The notes under the pieces were generated by a model. The model saw only the letters and a program-made list of their open reading frames with translations. It had not been told where the DNA came from and did no database searches. Positions 15,687 to 24,636 of a stretch of 64,000 nt of DNA are shown piece after piece. Origin of the DNA: Chitinophaga horti (GTDB lineage: Bacteria; Bacteroidota; Bacteroidia; Chitinophagales; Chitinophagaceae). The translations under genes and the position numbers were made by a program. The number at the start of each line of letters is the position of its first letter. Position 1 is the stretch's first letter. Location: contig NZ_CP107006.1 of NCBI RefSeq assembly GCF_022867795.2, forward strand, positions 3,100,001 to 3,164,000. Direction: 5' to 3'.

Positions 15687-16016
15687 ATGAATCAACCTCC
15701 TTTGTTCATAAACGATGGCGGGATATTGCGAAAAATTATGATCGAAGATTTGCTGGTACTGGAAGTAGATGATAACTACGTCCGGTTTATCACCATGCAG
15801 GATGACTATTCCTCCCGTATTTCGCTGGAAGCAGCGCTGGCACTGATGCCGGAAGGCTCCTTTATAAGGGTGAACCGCGGATGTGCGGTGGCCCTGCGAC
15901 ACGTGGAACGGATCGAAAAAACACAGGTAACCATTGCCGGCAGGCAACTGGCCTTAGCCAAAGGCGGGTATGAGCAATTGAAGAAGAAAGTGGTGGTGAT
16001 AGGCGGTGCAGGCTAG
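15687..16016 (+). CDS. Stand-alone LytTR DNA-binding protein
   Basis: A 109-residue protein that is little more than one LytTR domain: IEDLLVLEVDDNYVRFITMQ, ISLEAALALMPEGSFIRVNRGCAVALRHVERIE and the closing LAKGGYEQLKKKV match the family order. There is no receiver domain, so it is not a classical response regulator. I take ATG 15687; GTG 15684 is also possible. Repeats typical of LytTR operators lie just upstream, so autoregulation is likely. It lies 18 bases before the methyltransferase gene and may head a five-gene operon to 17809. Confidence 0.88.
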   Translation: MNQPPLFINDGGILRKIMIEDLLVLEVDDNYVRFITMQDDYSSRISLEAALALMPEGSFIRVNRGCAVALRHVERIEKTQVTIAGRQLALAKGGYEQLKKKVVVIGGAG

Positions 16017-16034
16017 CATAAAACGAAAAACGCT

Positions 16035-16460
16035 ATGGCGTCTAAACTTTCACCCAGGCTGGCAGCCATAGTAGATGCGCTGCCGTTGCGCGATCATCTT
16101 CGCATCCTTGAAATCGGTTGCGGGCCCGGTGCAGCGGCGAGAGCTATTGTGCAGCTACACCCGACTATTACTGTGTTGGGTATTGACCGATCCGCGAAGG
16201 CGATACAACAGGCCGTTGCGGGCAGTGAACCGGAGGTCGCCAGTGGCAGGCTTTCTTTCAGGCAGGCTGCTATAGAAGACTTTAGGCTAGCTCCCGGGGA
16301 AGCCCCATATGACCTGGTATTTGCAGTGCGTGTAGGCGTGCTGGACGGGCGGCATCCATCTCTCGAAGCCGAGGCGTTGAAACGCATTAAGGCGGCGCTG
16401 GTGCCGGATGGGAGGTTGTTTATCGATGGGCAGGAAAAACTTAATACAAAGCGACTATGA
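16035..16460 (+). CDS. Class I SAM-dependent methyltransferase
   Basis: A 141-residue protein with the Rossmann-fold start of class I methyltransferases: motif I EIGCGPGAAARA (about 26-37), an acidic residue after beta-2 (VLGIDRSAKAI), and the motif III/IV region AIEDFRLAPGEAPYDLVFAVR. It is short for the family, ending soon after beta-5, so it holds the SAM fold with little room for a substrate domain. Its TGA overlaps the ATG of the next gene in ATGA (16457-16460), showing coupling. Substrate unknown. Confidence 0.82.
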   Translation: MASKLSPRLAAIVDALPLRDHLRILEIGCGPGAAARAIVQLHPTITVLGIDRSAKAIQQAVAGSEPEVASGRLSFRQAAIEDFRLAPGEAPYDLVFAVRVGVLDGRHPSLEAEALKRIKAALVPDGRLFIDGQEKLNTKRL

Positions 16461-17101
16461 ACATATCATCCAAAGCAAAAAACCTACTGGCGCAAATCAC
16501 CTCCACGACTAAACTTGGCGACCTGCGAAAGATGGCCGCCACCATCAAAAAAGACCACGCGTTGGCCATGGAACTGTGGGCTACGGGAGACTTCCTGCCG
16601 CGTCAACTGGCCATCCTGATCATGGATAATAAACTCCTCTCACAAGATGTCATCAACAACCTGGATAAGGACATCAGTAAGCATAGCGACGAAGAAAAAC
16701 TGCAGCTCATTGATTGGCTGATGGCTAACCAGCTGTCCAAAGACAAAAAGGCCATTGCCCTGATGGAAAGCTGGGAAAAGAGTACATCACGCCTTCAACG
16801 GCGGCTCTTCTGGTACTACCAGGCAAGGTTACGATGGGTAGGACAAACGCCTCCGCCGAACAGCGAGGAGCTGCTCTCGAAAATCGAGAAGGGTATTGAG
16901 AAAGAAGTACCTGAAGTACAATGGGCCATGAACTTCACCGCAGCACAAATTGGCATTTTCCAGGAGCAGTATCGTTCACGCTGCGTCGCTATCGGCGAAC
17001 GGACCGGCCTTTACAAAGATGAAATCGTAGCGAAGAATTGCACCCCCAATTACTTACCAAAATTTATTGAAATACAGGTTGCAAAATCGAAGAAAGCATG
17101 A
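16457..17101 (+). CDS. AlkD-like DNA alkylation repair protein
   Basis: A 214-residue all-helical protein. LGDLRKMAATIKKDHALAMELWATGDFLPRQLAILIMDNKLLS (about 21-63) is the characteristic opening of the DNA alkylation repair (AlkD-like, HEAT-repeat) family, and the later YYQARLRWVG and EVQWAMNFTAAQIGI segments match its conserved helices. AlkD removes N3- and N7-alkyl purines from DNA. Start and stop overlap both neighbours by four bases. The weak match to catalytic residues of AlkD itself means substrate range is uncertain. Confidence 0.78.
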   Translation: MNISSKAKNLLAQITSTTKLGDLRKMAATIKKDHALAMELWATGDFLPRQLAILIMDNKLLSQDVINNLDKDISKHSDEEKLQLIDWLMANQLSKDKKAIALMESWEKSTSRLQRRLFWYYQARLRWVGQTPPPNSEELLSKIEKGIEKEVPEVQWAMNFTAAQIGIFQEQYRSRCVAIGERTGLYKDEIVAKNCTPNYLPKFIEIQVAKSKKA

Positions 17102-17466
17102 AAAAAGTAAACTTTAACAGCGCCGACTTTGAGCCGGTAAAGAAGATCGCGTTAATCTTCCCCGGTGCGGAAGAATCCGTGTCGCATGAAGGCACTCCAT
17201 CCGTTAAAGTGCGCGGAAAACTCATGTGCCGCCTGCATGACAGCGGCGAATTCATTCCTATTCATCTCGACTTCGACATCCGGGACCAATACCTCGACAG
17301 TCATCCGGAGATATTTCATCTGCCCGACCATTTCAAAGCGTATCCTTACATATGCATGTGGATACATCCGTACAATCAGCAGTTGCTGAAAGAAGTACTG
17401 GAAAAAAGCTGGCGGGGACTGGCGAGTAAAAAACAAATACAGGCGTATGAAACAGATATTCATTAA
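17098..17466 (+). CDS. MmcQ/YjbR-family protein
   Basis: A 122-residue protein matching the MmcQ/YjbR (CyaY-like fold) family: the opening PVKKIALIFPGAEESVSHEGTPSVKVRGKLMCRL is diagnostic, with the HPEIFHLPDHFKAYPYICMWI middle and the C-terminal LLEKSWRGLASKK motif. The family is small, cytoplasmic and thought to bind DNA in some members, though a role is not firmly known. It is coupled to the AlkD-like gene by a four-base overlap and overlaps the next gene by 20 bases. Confidence 0.85.
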   Translation: MKKVNFNSADFEPVKKIALIFPGAEESVSHEGTPSVKVRGKLMCRLHDSGEFIPIHLDFDIRDQYLDSHPEIFHLPDHFKAYPYICMWIHPYNQQLLKEVLEKSWRGLASKKQIQAYETDIH

Positions 17467-17809
17467 TCTGCCAGTCGCTGACGTAGTAGCCTCCATGGAG
17501 TTCTACACAAAAATCGGCTTCGAAGTAAACCCGCTGTTTACCTTCGACGATCAGAAATGTATGGCCTGGGGTGAAAATGTTTTTGTGATGTTGCAAAAGC
17601 GTAAGGGGCCTGTTGTAGCCGAATCCCCGGTTACATTCACGCTGCCGGTGGAGCGTATGGAGGAGCTGAATAAAATCGTTCAGCGTGCGCTGGATGCCGG
17701 GGGGACGGAGCCAACGCCGGGGTTTGAGGAGCCGTTTATGGTGGTGAGGGAGATTGGGGATCTGGATGGGCATCGGTGGGGGATTGTTTGTATAGATGGG
17801 GAAGTTTAG
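17447..17809 (+). CDS. VOC-family (glyoxalase/bleomycin-resistance fold) protein
   Basis: A 120-residue single-module vicinal-oxygen-chelate protein: IFINLPVADVVASMEFYTKIGFEVNPLFTFDDQKCMAW gives the first beta-alpha-beta-beta-beta unit and VVREIGDLDGHRWGIV the last strand with the D-D-G-H-x-W pattern that often supplies a metal ligand. Members include glyoxalases and antibiotic-binding proteins. It is the final gene of the 15.7-17.8 kb group. Substrate not inferable. Confidence 0.85.
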   Translation: MKQIFINLPVADVVASMEFYTKIGFEVNPLFTFDDQKCMAWGENVFVMLQKRKGPVVAESPVTFTLPVERMEELNKIVQRALDAGGTEPTPGFEEPFMVVREIGDLDGHRWGIVCIDGEV

Positions 17810-17944
17810 GGGGATGAAGGGGAAGTGAGGTACAGGAATAAAGATGAGTACAGGCTTGTGATTAACTCATAAATCATGATATGTGTTTTTGTCAGTTTTC
17901 ATCAGGTTTTATGTTTTGTTTGTATCTGCGAGATCAGTTTCGCA

Positions 17945-19198
17945 CTATCCAGTTGATAAGCGTTCGCTAATTGCTTTTTTTATGATATGCTCAACTATCT
18001 GCGCCATCTTAGTATGTCGGATAGATGCATCAAAGACTCTCTCGCCCAATTCGACATAGAGCTTACCAAGAAACTCATCTGCGAAACTACTAGCTATAAT
18101 TGTGACCCCAGTCCAATCGAGGTAAATAGGGAATCCTGGTTTCGCATTTAGAAGATTTTGTAACAGTAAACGCAGTTCCTTACCTGCTGATCTCGTTCCC
18201 GCCCCTTCGAGCCGTTCGGTAATTCTTATATCAAGAGCTTCCTCTTCTTCGCGCTCGTAATTCAGGTCCACAACAGTACTTGGCATGAACGACTTGCCAC
18301 CGAACGATAGCGCATCCAAGACGGAAAATGTGTGACTCATCTTTATTTGTCCACTGATGCAGGTTCCTTGATAATTCTGCCGAGAAAGATATTCATTCGG
18401 CTGGCTCAAGCTATCTGCACGTAACAGGAGGCGTCCTGAACCTGACAAAATATCCAGAGAACCACCCGTCATAAGTGCAATACGACAGCTACCTGCCAAA
18501 CCATTTCCCTGACCAGCGTCTTTATTTCTTGTAACACCAGCTTTGATTGCCTCTCTTATTGCATCGATATCAGAAGTTAGATTTGGTAATCCTTCTTTAA
18601 GCGATTGTAAAATACCTTTACCAGCATCAGCTACTGTAAAAGCCACTAAACCGTTTTGTGGATAGGCGATCACCTGAAGATAACCTCCGATCTTTGACTC
18701 AGCATGATTCACAACATTATCACATATTTCAGTTATTGACCACTCTAAAGCTGCAAGCACATCCTTGGGCATGTGAATGTGTCCCATGATTATATCCATG
18801 AAATTGGCTGTAACAGTTGGAATTTCTTGAAATGTGTCAAAAGGTTGAACATAATGTTTCCTATTGGGTTTAAAACCGTTGTTGGACGACGGATTGAGTA
18901 AGTGCGCCCACCCGCAGGTGTGGAAAAAGCGACTAGCATCTTTATGATGTGGCATTACTATCTCAAGCTTTACCCCCTGTCGGCGCAATTCCGCTGTGAT
19001 AGCAATAACGCCAAGCATGCCATTTGCAAATGCCTTAGTTACTTGACTAAAATCCAGTCTTAGAGGATAAGGTCGTCTTCTCAGCCTCCATGTCTCAATA
19101 GCTGCAGCAAAATCTGGCAGTAACCCAGAAGCAACGCGAGTTGGAAAATATATCGCATTCCGATAGCTATCGTATTTTACTATATGATAATCAATCAC
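17945..19198 (-). CDS. STAS - HATPase - DUF4325 (STAS-like) protein
   Basis: A 417-residue cytoplasmic protein with three parts. Residues 45-102 look like a STAS domain (LRLDFSQVTKAFANGMLGVI, then FFHTCGWAHLL). Residues 145-262 are a GHKL ATPase: N-box EICDNVVNHA (157-166), G1 box DAGKGI (191-196), and G2 box GNGLAG (231-236). Residues 320-412 match DUF4325, a STAS-like fold (IRITERLEGAGTRSAGKELR, IYLDWTGVTIIASSFADEFLG). There is no His phosphotransfer motif, so it is not a usual histidine kinase. The parts recall anti-sigma/anti-anti-sigma switching, here fused in one chain. Codon and base use are visibly A+T richer than neighbours. Defence role is only a guess. Confidence 0.8.
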   Translation of the reverse strand: MIDYHIVKYDSYRNAIYFPTRVASGLLPDFAAAIETWRLRRRPYPLRLDFSQVTKAFANGMLGVIAITAELRRQGVKLEIVMPHHKDASRFFHTCGWAHLLNPSSNNGFKPNRKHYVQPFDTFQEIPTVTANFMDIIMGHIHMPKDVLAALEWSITEICDNVVNHAESKIGGYLQVIAYPQNGLVAFTVADAGKGILQSLKEGLPNLTSDIDAIREAIKAGVTRNKDAGQGNGLAGSCRIALMTGGSLDILSGSGRLLLRADSLSQPNEYLSRQNYQGTCISGQIKMSHTFSVLDALSFGGKSFMPSTVVDLNYEREEEEALDIRITERLEGAGTRSAGKELRLLLQNLLNAKPGFPIYLDWTGVTIIASSFADEFLGKLYVELGERVFDASIRHTKMAQIVEHIIKKAISERLSTG

Positions 19199-19280
19199 TT
19201 AAATATATCTTACAAGAAAAATAATTTATACAAGCATCACCCCCATCGAAATGCAAAAAAAATTATCTAATTTTACATAA

Positions 19281-19381
19281 GTTCGAAAGGTGGATTACGC
19301 ATACAATCCCGCCTGATTTGAGAGAATCAGTGAAAAAATATCGTAGGAAGTGCTTACCACAAGTAAGCACTTTCATTTTTT
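19281..19381 (+). ncRNA. Candidate structured small RNA
   Basis: Three hairpins follow each other without gaps: GGTGGATT with AATCCCGCC (19289-19313, one bulge), CTGATT-TGAGAG-AATCAG (19313-19330, perfect), and AAGTGCTTAC-CACAA-GTAAGCACTT (19348-19372, perfect) followed by TCATTTTTTA. A -7-like TAATTTTA (19268-19275) sits five bases before. No open frame precedes the terminator on this strand, so it would end an RNA of about 100 nt. No known RNA family was recognised, and a remnant of a lost gene's 3' end is an alternative. Confidence 0.4.
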
Positions 19382-19409
19382 ATAGGAATTATTCCCGATT
19401 CCCACAAAG

Positions 19410-19687
19410 ATGCTGGAACAATTACAAGAAGATAATTCAGGTCGATTTTTGAAATACGCCTCAATATATCCAATCAACTAATGTCCCACTACTTATGCGT
19501 ATGACCAAGCAGCAATCCTAGGCCAAATCACTGAACACCTCTCCAGAAAAATATTGTAGTATTTAGGACGCTCATCGATACGGGCAAAGATAAGGAGGAT
19601 ATTTTAGGTATAAAATTGAGCAACAACTTCCGCTTTTATGCCTGCAAGAACAAATCAGGCAATACGACGATCATTAAAAATGTCTAA
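19410..19687 (+). pseudogene. Decayed gene remnant, stops and frameshift
   Basis: Frame from ATG 19410 reads MLEQLQEDNSGRFLKYAS and ends at a stop (19479-19481), continues in the same frame as CPTTYAYDQAAILGQITEHL up to a stop at 19557, then the sense-like frame shifts to 19544-19687 with VVFRTLIDTGKDKEDILGI and FYACKNKSGNTTIIKNV before TAA. Each piece has protein-like composition, so this looks like one small gene with at least one internal stop and one frameshift. The family is not recognised. Confidence 0.45.
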
Positions 19688-19862
19688 ACACTTCAAACCA
19701 TGTGCATTGTAAAATATCGCATGAGCATATCTTAGATTTTCTTAACCTTGTTACAGCAAAACTAGAAAGCATATCTCATTAAGAAAAAAACCTTGCTTAC
19801 GATTTGTTCGTCAATCGCTGACATGATAGTTTTGTAGGTCCTGTTCTCCGCCGCCTCAGCAT

Positions 19863-19890
19863 AAAAAAGGCGCCCCGTCTCCGAGGCGCC
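19863..19890 (-). terminator. Terminator of the SusC/SusD operon at 20-24.6 kb
   Basis: On the minus strand GGCGCCTCG and CGGGGCGCC (19869-19890) pair around GAGA with one wobble, followed by six T (19868-19863). It begins 13 bases after the SusD stop. Confidence 0.85.
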
Positions 19891-19903
19891 CTATCAAAAA
19901 ACA

Positions 19904-21541
19904 TTACGGCTTATCCCACCAAACAGCCTCCTTCAAATACGTCGGCGACGCCGCATTCGGGTTCGCCTTCAGCACTTGTGCAATATTATAATTGATCTCA
20001 TAACTCGGCACGGCAAACCGCCTCGGCCAGTCGGTCGCTGCGGGATAGGCTTCCGCAAATACATGCGACGGGCGTTTAAATCCTTTGTAGATACCGGTAG
20101 CCTCATTGTAGTTGCCTGCAGCATCCGCACAATAGTTCATCCTGCGCATGTCGGCCCATATTTCGGGGGAAAAGGACATGGCGATGTACTTCTGGATCAT
20201 GATGTGGCTGAGGGTGAGCGTGGCAGCGTCCTGCACGATGGAGGTGCTGCTCATGAAGGTATTAATGGTATCTGTGCGAATACCCATCAGGTTCATGTGC
20301 GAACGAATGCCTGCCTGGTAAGCGGCTAAGGCTTCGGCAGGTTTGTTCTGACGCAGTTTTACTTCTGCCTCGATGAAACGCATCTCGGCATTGGTCAGCA
20401 GCAGCGCTTTGGCACCACGGCGGGTGTACCAGGAGCCTGTAGACTGTATACGCTGTCCAGGCGTGGGTGCATACGGCGTTTTGCGCAGCATGACGTACAC
20501 AGAATCCTTGTTGTTGAAGGTATTGGTGGTGGCATTATAGGTGTATGCTAACGGGCCGGTTTTGGGCAGCTCGGAAGCCATGTCCACTCCTTGTGCCAGC
20601 ACCAGGGTGCCGGATTGCGTCGCCATGCGGGGAATGATATAAATGATACGCGGATCTGCGACGTTGTTCGCTCCACTGGGGGCGCCGGTATAGTTGTTGG
20701 TCAGGTAGTCGATGTACAACTTGGTGAACCGCGCTGTAAGGCCGGTATTGGTGTATTGCAGGGCTTCTTTGGCGGTGTTGGTCACTGTAGGCCCTTCATC
20801 CACGTACTGCATCACGGAGCTTTGCGCGTCGGTTTGCGGGGCGTTGGCGAGCATGTCCAGCACGGCCTGCGGGTTGTAATCCGCTTTTTTGGTGGTGTGG
20901 TTCATATAACGGGCTTTCAGGCCGTAAGCCAGGCGGATCCAGTTATCAACGTTACCACCGTTAAGGATATCGCCTTTCGCCAGTGCAGGTGCGGCCGGAC
21001 CTTGTGGCTTCTTCAGGTCGGCAATGGCTTCGTCGAGCAGCAGGAGTATTTGTTCCTGCACGTAAGAAGCGTCGTCGAACTTGGGTGTGTAGGTGCTGGG
21101 ATCGTTGAACTCGGCGTAAGGCAGCATGCCATAAAAATCGGCCAGGTTGGCGAAGCCCCAGGCTTTGATGACTTTGGCGGCGCCGATGTAATGCCAGGCC
21201 TGTGTTTCTTCTGCGGCAGCGATGAGGGGTGCTACGTTTACGGCGGTGTTCACGTACCAGTTCTGCCAGGGCCAGTTGGCGCTGGAAACGTTTGACAGCC
21301 ACCTGGTCAGGTTCCAGTTGTTATTGTTAGCGAAGGTTACACCCAACTGCTGGGTGATAAAGGCGACACGGGTGCCGGAGCTTTCATATCCATCGCAGAA
21401 CTGCGCAATCAACGGGGGCAGGCGCAACTCGGGCGTAGGTACGTCCGTGGTGGCGCTATTCGGATTATTGTTTACGTCCAGCCACTTATCGCAGGAAGTG
21501 AGCAGGATGGATAAACTTATGATGCCAAGTAATTTTTTCAT
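19904..21541 (-). CDS. SusD/RagB-like nutrient-binding outer-membrane lipoprotein
   Basis: A 545-residue lipoprotein with lipobox LLTSC (Cys17 region) followed by DKWLDVNNNPNSAT, the classic SusD-like start, and TPR-like helices (KVIKAWGFANLADFYGMLPYAEF at about 125-147 is the diagnostic stretch). It fits the SusD-like_2 group, whose partners often import peptides or non-starch glycans. It starts five bases after the SusC stop. SusD lids the SusC barrel and captures ligand at the cell surface. No enzyme gene is next to this pair, so the substrate is unknown. Confidence 0.93.
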   Translation of the reverse strand: MKKLLGIISLSILLTSCDKWLDVNNNPNSATTDVPTPELRLPPLIAQFCDGYESSGTRVAFITQQLGVTFANNNNWNLTRWLSNVSSANWPWQNWYVNTAVNVAPLIAAAEETQAWHYIGAAKVIKAWGFANLADFYGMLPYAEFNDPSTYTPKFDDASYVQEQILLLLDEAIADLKKPQGPAAPALAKGDILNGGNVDNWIRLAYGLKARYMNHTTKKADYNPQAVLDMLANAPQTDAQSSVMQYVDEGPTVTNTAKEALQYTNTGLTARFTKLYIDYLTNNYTGAPSGANNVADPRIIYIIPRMATQSGTLVLAQGVDMASELPKTGPLAYTYNATTNTFNNKDSVYVMLRKTPYAPTPGQRIQSTGSWYTRRGAKALLLTNAEMRFIEAEVKLRQNKPAEALAAYQAGIRSHMNLMGIRTDTINTFMSSTSIVQDAATLTLSHIMIQKYIAMSFSPEIWADMRRMNYCADAAGNYNEATGIYKGFKRPSHVFAEAYPAATDWPRRFAVPSYEINYNIAQVLKANPNAASPTYLKEAVWWDKP

Positions 21542-21546
21542 GTAGA

Positions 21547-24500
21547 CTAGAATTTAAGATTTAAACCAAACGCCACGCTCTTCGTTGCCGGAACGCCTGC
21601 GTAATCAATACCAACGGAACCAGATCCTACTACACCTGCACCAGCAGCGCTGGTTTCAGGGTCCATACCGCTATAGTTGGTGAACAGCAACAGGTTGTTA
21701 GCAGACACGGTGAGCGAGGCGCCTTTCAACCATTTTACACCACCCAGCATGGCAGGTGGTACGGAGTATGACAGGTTCAATGAACGGAGGCGTAACCAGT
21801 TCACTTCTTCAATGAAGAAAGCAGTGTTGTTGGTGTAAATGTCGCGGTAGTATTTCTCGGTTGCCTGTACCGTGCGGGTAACGGGTTCATACTTTGTAGT
21901 GGTCGGGTTGAGTGACATCCCCGTGAAGGTGATATCTTCTCCCCTGTTCAGCGTGCGCTCGCTCAGGCCGTAAACGGTTAACAGGTAGTCGGTGGCATTA
22001 TAAATATCACCGCCCAGGCGGAAGTCCCAGAGAAAGGACAGGTTAAAGCCTTTGTAGGTTAAGCTGTTATTTAACCCGCCCAGTAGTTTCGGTTCGCGGT
22101 TGCCAAGTTTTGCGGTAGTGAGAGCGGATGTAAGCGGGTAACCGGTATTCCAGTCCAGCAGCAGGTTGCCGGAGGAATCGGTCTGCCACTTAGAACCGCT
22201 GATGCCCATAAACACATCTTCATTGAAAGATGCCGCTTTGCCGTTGCCGATCTGCACGTCTGTTACATACAGGATGGTAATGGCACCAGGCAGTTTTTCT
22301 ACGCGACCTTTGTTATGAGAAAAGTTTAACGCTACGTCCCAGTTGAAATCCTTGCTGCGGATAGGGTTTGCGTTGATGGTTACTTCCAGGCCTTTGTTAC
22401 GGATAAAACCAGCGTTCACATTTTTAAGAATGTAACCAGTGGCGTTACTTACTCTTGGTGACAGGATCTGTTTTTCGCTTCGGTTATCGTAGTAAGCTAC
22501 GTCTATACCAATGCGGTTACGCAGGAAACGCACTTCCGCGCCCACCTCGGTGGAGTAAGTCTGCTCAGGCTCCAGTACCGGGTTGCCTTGTGTCCAGGAG
22601 TTACGGAAACCACCGCCGATGGTGAGCTCCGGACCGAACAAATAGGTGTTGGTCACGTAAGCGCTGGCATCTTTACCCACCTTCGCCCAGGACGCCCGTA
22701 CCTTACCAAACGACAGCACGCTGTTCTGCTCCAGCAGCTCGGTAAATACGAAGCTACCGCTCACCGCCGGATAAAAGAAGGAACGGAAATCTTTGTTCAG
22801 GGTGGAAGTCCAGTCGTTACGGCCGGTCACGCTCAGGTACAACATGTTTTTATAAGATGCACGGAAGTCGCCATACACGCCTACTAGCCTTCTGCGGTTA
22901 ATGTTCTCCGTTGCGTAACGGTTAGCATTCGCGGCATTGTTCACAGAATAGAGGCCCGGTATCTGGAAGTTCTCTGCCCTCAGCGAAGTGGAGCGGGTGT
23001 AGGTATCTTCCGTCGTATGACCGAGCAAGGCGCTCAGGTCGAAGTCGCCTACCTGTTTATGGAAGTTCAGCATCAGGTTCCCGTTTACGTAGTTGAAACG
23101 CTGATCGGTAACGGAAATCATCCCGTTCTGCCAGGCTTCTTTTACGGACGATCCGGGCACAATGAGGCTGTTGAACGTGGTGGTATAGTTATCTAAACCG
23201 AGACGATAAGTGGCATCGAACCAGTCGGTGATCTTCACGCTCGCATAAGCATTACCCACGAAGCGATCGGTTTTATCGGCCTGTGGATTACGGTTGATGA
23301 TCCAGTAAGGATTGTCAACGTCGGTATCCAGCGGCAGGTTAGGCAGCAGGCGATGTTTGGATCCGTCGGGGTTCAGCCAGCGTTTCATATTATCGTTGCG
23401 CGGCCAGGCGATAATGCTCTCCATGTAACCAGTACCACTGCCACCCCACAAACCGCTACCGGTGAGGGTCTTCTGGGTATTGCTGGATGCGTAGGAAGCG
23501 TTTACGCCCACCGTAAAGATGCCGATCTGCTGCTCGCCATTGAAGCGGATGGAATTACGTTTGTAATCCGTCGTAGGAACAATACCGGTTTGATCGAGGG
23601 AGGAACCGGAAAGGAAAAACTTGTTGTTCTTCGAACCGCCGGAAATATTAAAACTGTTATCGAATGCACGGGCGTTCTGGAAAAAGTCGCCCATGTTATC
23701 GTAGATGGTATCGCCCGGCGCAAATTCTTCGCCCCATGACATGGCGGTTTGCGTGGTAGGCGTACCATTATAGGAGGTACCTTGTTTGTATTTACTTTGC
23801 TGTCCTGGCAAACGGTTTACCCAGTTAGTCACGAACCGCGAGGTGACGCTCGCCGTTACGGTGCCTTCGGTACCACGTTTGGTGGTGATAAGCACTACAC
23901 CCGCTGCTGCCCGTAAGCCATACAAAGCTGCTGCGGCCGGACCTTTCAACACGGAGATCGATTCGATATCCTCGGGGTTGATGTCCATTGCGCGGTTGCT
24001 GTTGGTGGTAGACAGGTTCACGGATCCGTCGAAGGCGCTGTTATCGCCCTGGCCGGTGCTGTTGCTCATGGGCACACCATCGATCACAAACAGTGGCTGG
24101 TTATCTCTTTCGAGAGAGGTACCACCACGAATGATGATCGAGGCCGAAGCGCCGGGCGCACCGCTGGAATTGGTGATGTTCAGGCCGGCAATCTTACCGT
24201 TCAGTGAGTTGATCAGGTTGGGATCTTTGTTTTTCAGCAACTCGTCGGACTTAATATCCTGCACGGAATAGCCGAGTGCTTTCTTTTCCTTTTTGATACC
24301 CATGGCCGTCACTACTACCTCATTTAACCCGCTCTGCGTGGGCACGAGGGTTATGTCGAGGGAGCTGGCAGCGCCTACCAACCTGGATTGGGTGAGGTAC
24401 CCGATGTAGGAAAACTCGATCGTTTGTCCCGGGCTGGCCTGGATGGTATAACTACCTTCCGGACCGGTTTGCGTATTCACATTGTTTTCGCGCACTCTCA

Positions 24501-24636
24501 CGGTAACGCCGGGTAAGGCTTCGTTTTCGTTGGAGACTACCCTGCCTGTAATTGTTTTCTGCTGCGCCATCAGGACGTCGGGCAACAAGACCATTATTAA
24601 CGAGCATATCGCTAATAACCGGATTCGTCTTCTCAT
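21547..24636 (-). CDS. SusC/RagA TonB-linked outer-membrane receptor (no STN domain)
   Basis: A 1029-residue receptor: signal peptide (about 1-24), carboxypeptidase-like regulatory Ig domain (ITGRVVSNENEALPGVTVRV to about 100), plug domain beginning NEVVVTAMGIKKEKKALGYSVQDI (105-128) with the SusC signature PLFVIDGVPM (about 173-182) and GPAAAALYGLRAAAGVVLITTKRG, then a 22-strand barrel ending in aromatic F (NLKF). It lacks the N-terminal STN domain, so it should not signal to a FecR. Forms an operon with the SusD downstream. Imports an unknown nutrient with TonB energy. Confidence 0.95.
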   Translation of the reverse strand: MRRRIRLLAICSLIMVLLPDVLMAQQKTITGRVVSNENEALPGVTVRVRENNVNTQTGPEGSYTIQASPGQTIEFSYIGYLTQSRLVGAASSLDITLVPTQSGLNEVVVTAMGIKKEKKALGYSVQDIKSDELLKNKDPNLINSLNGKIAGLNITNSSGAPGASASIIIRGGTSLERDNQPLFVIDGVPMSNSTGQGDNSAFDGSVNLSTTNSNRAMDINPEDIESISVLKGPAAAALYGLRAAAGVVLITTKRGTEGTVTASVTSRFVTNWVNRLPGQQSKYKQGTSYNGTPTTQTAMSWGEEFAPGDTIYDNMGDFFQNARAFDNSFNISGGSKNNKFFLSGSSLDQTGIVPTTDYKRNSIRFNGEQQIGIFTVGVNASYASSNTQKTLTGSGLWGGSGTGYMESIIAWPRNDNMKRWLNPDGSKHRLLPNLPLDTDVDNPYWIINRNPQADKTDRFVGNAYASVKITDWFDATYRLGLDNYTTTFNSLIVPGSSVKEAWQNGMISVTDQRFNYVNGNLMLNFHKQVGDFDLSALLGHTTEDTYTRSTSLRAENFQIPGLYSVNNAANANRYATENINRRRLVGVYGDFRASYKNMLYLSVTGRNDWTSTLNKDFRSFFYPAVSGSFVFTELLEQNSVLSFGKVRASWAKVGKDASAYVTNTYLFGPELTIGGGFRNSWTQGNPVLEPEQTYSTEVGAEVRFLRNRIGIDVAYYDNRSEKQILSPRVSNATGYILKNVNAGFIRNKGLEVTINANPIRSKDFNWDVALNFSHNKGRVEKLPGAITILYVTDVQIGNGKAASFNEDVFMGISGSKWQTDSSGNLLLDWNTGYPLTSALTTAKLGNREPKLLGGLNNSLTYKGFNLSFLWDFRLGGDIYNATDYLLTVYGLSERTLNRGEDITFTGMSLNPTTTKYEPVTRTVQATEKYYRDIYTNNTAFFIEEVNWLRLRSLNLSYSVPPAMLGGVKWLKGASLTVSANNLLLFTNYSGMDPETSAAGAGVVGSGSVGIDYAGVPATKSVAFGLNLKF

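Larger units (their letters stand above)
19199..19903. other. A+T-rich gap with no intact gene
   Basis: About 700 bases between the STAS/HATPase gene and the SusD gene hold no intact coding region. Inside are a promoter-like TAATTTTA (19268-19275), three consecutive hairpins ending in a terminator (candidate RNA), a decayed pseudogene (19410-19687) and the terminator of the SusC/SusD operon. Base composition differs clearly from the flanks, as if an inserted segment had decayed. Confidence 0.7.

Noticed and set aside
19281..19330. tRNA fragment or integration site
   Set aside because: GTTCGAAAGG looks a little like a T-arm but the stems do not fold as a tRNA, and no integrase or flanking repeat was found.
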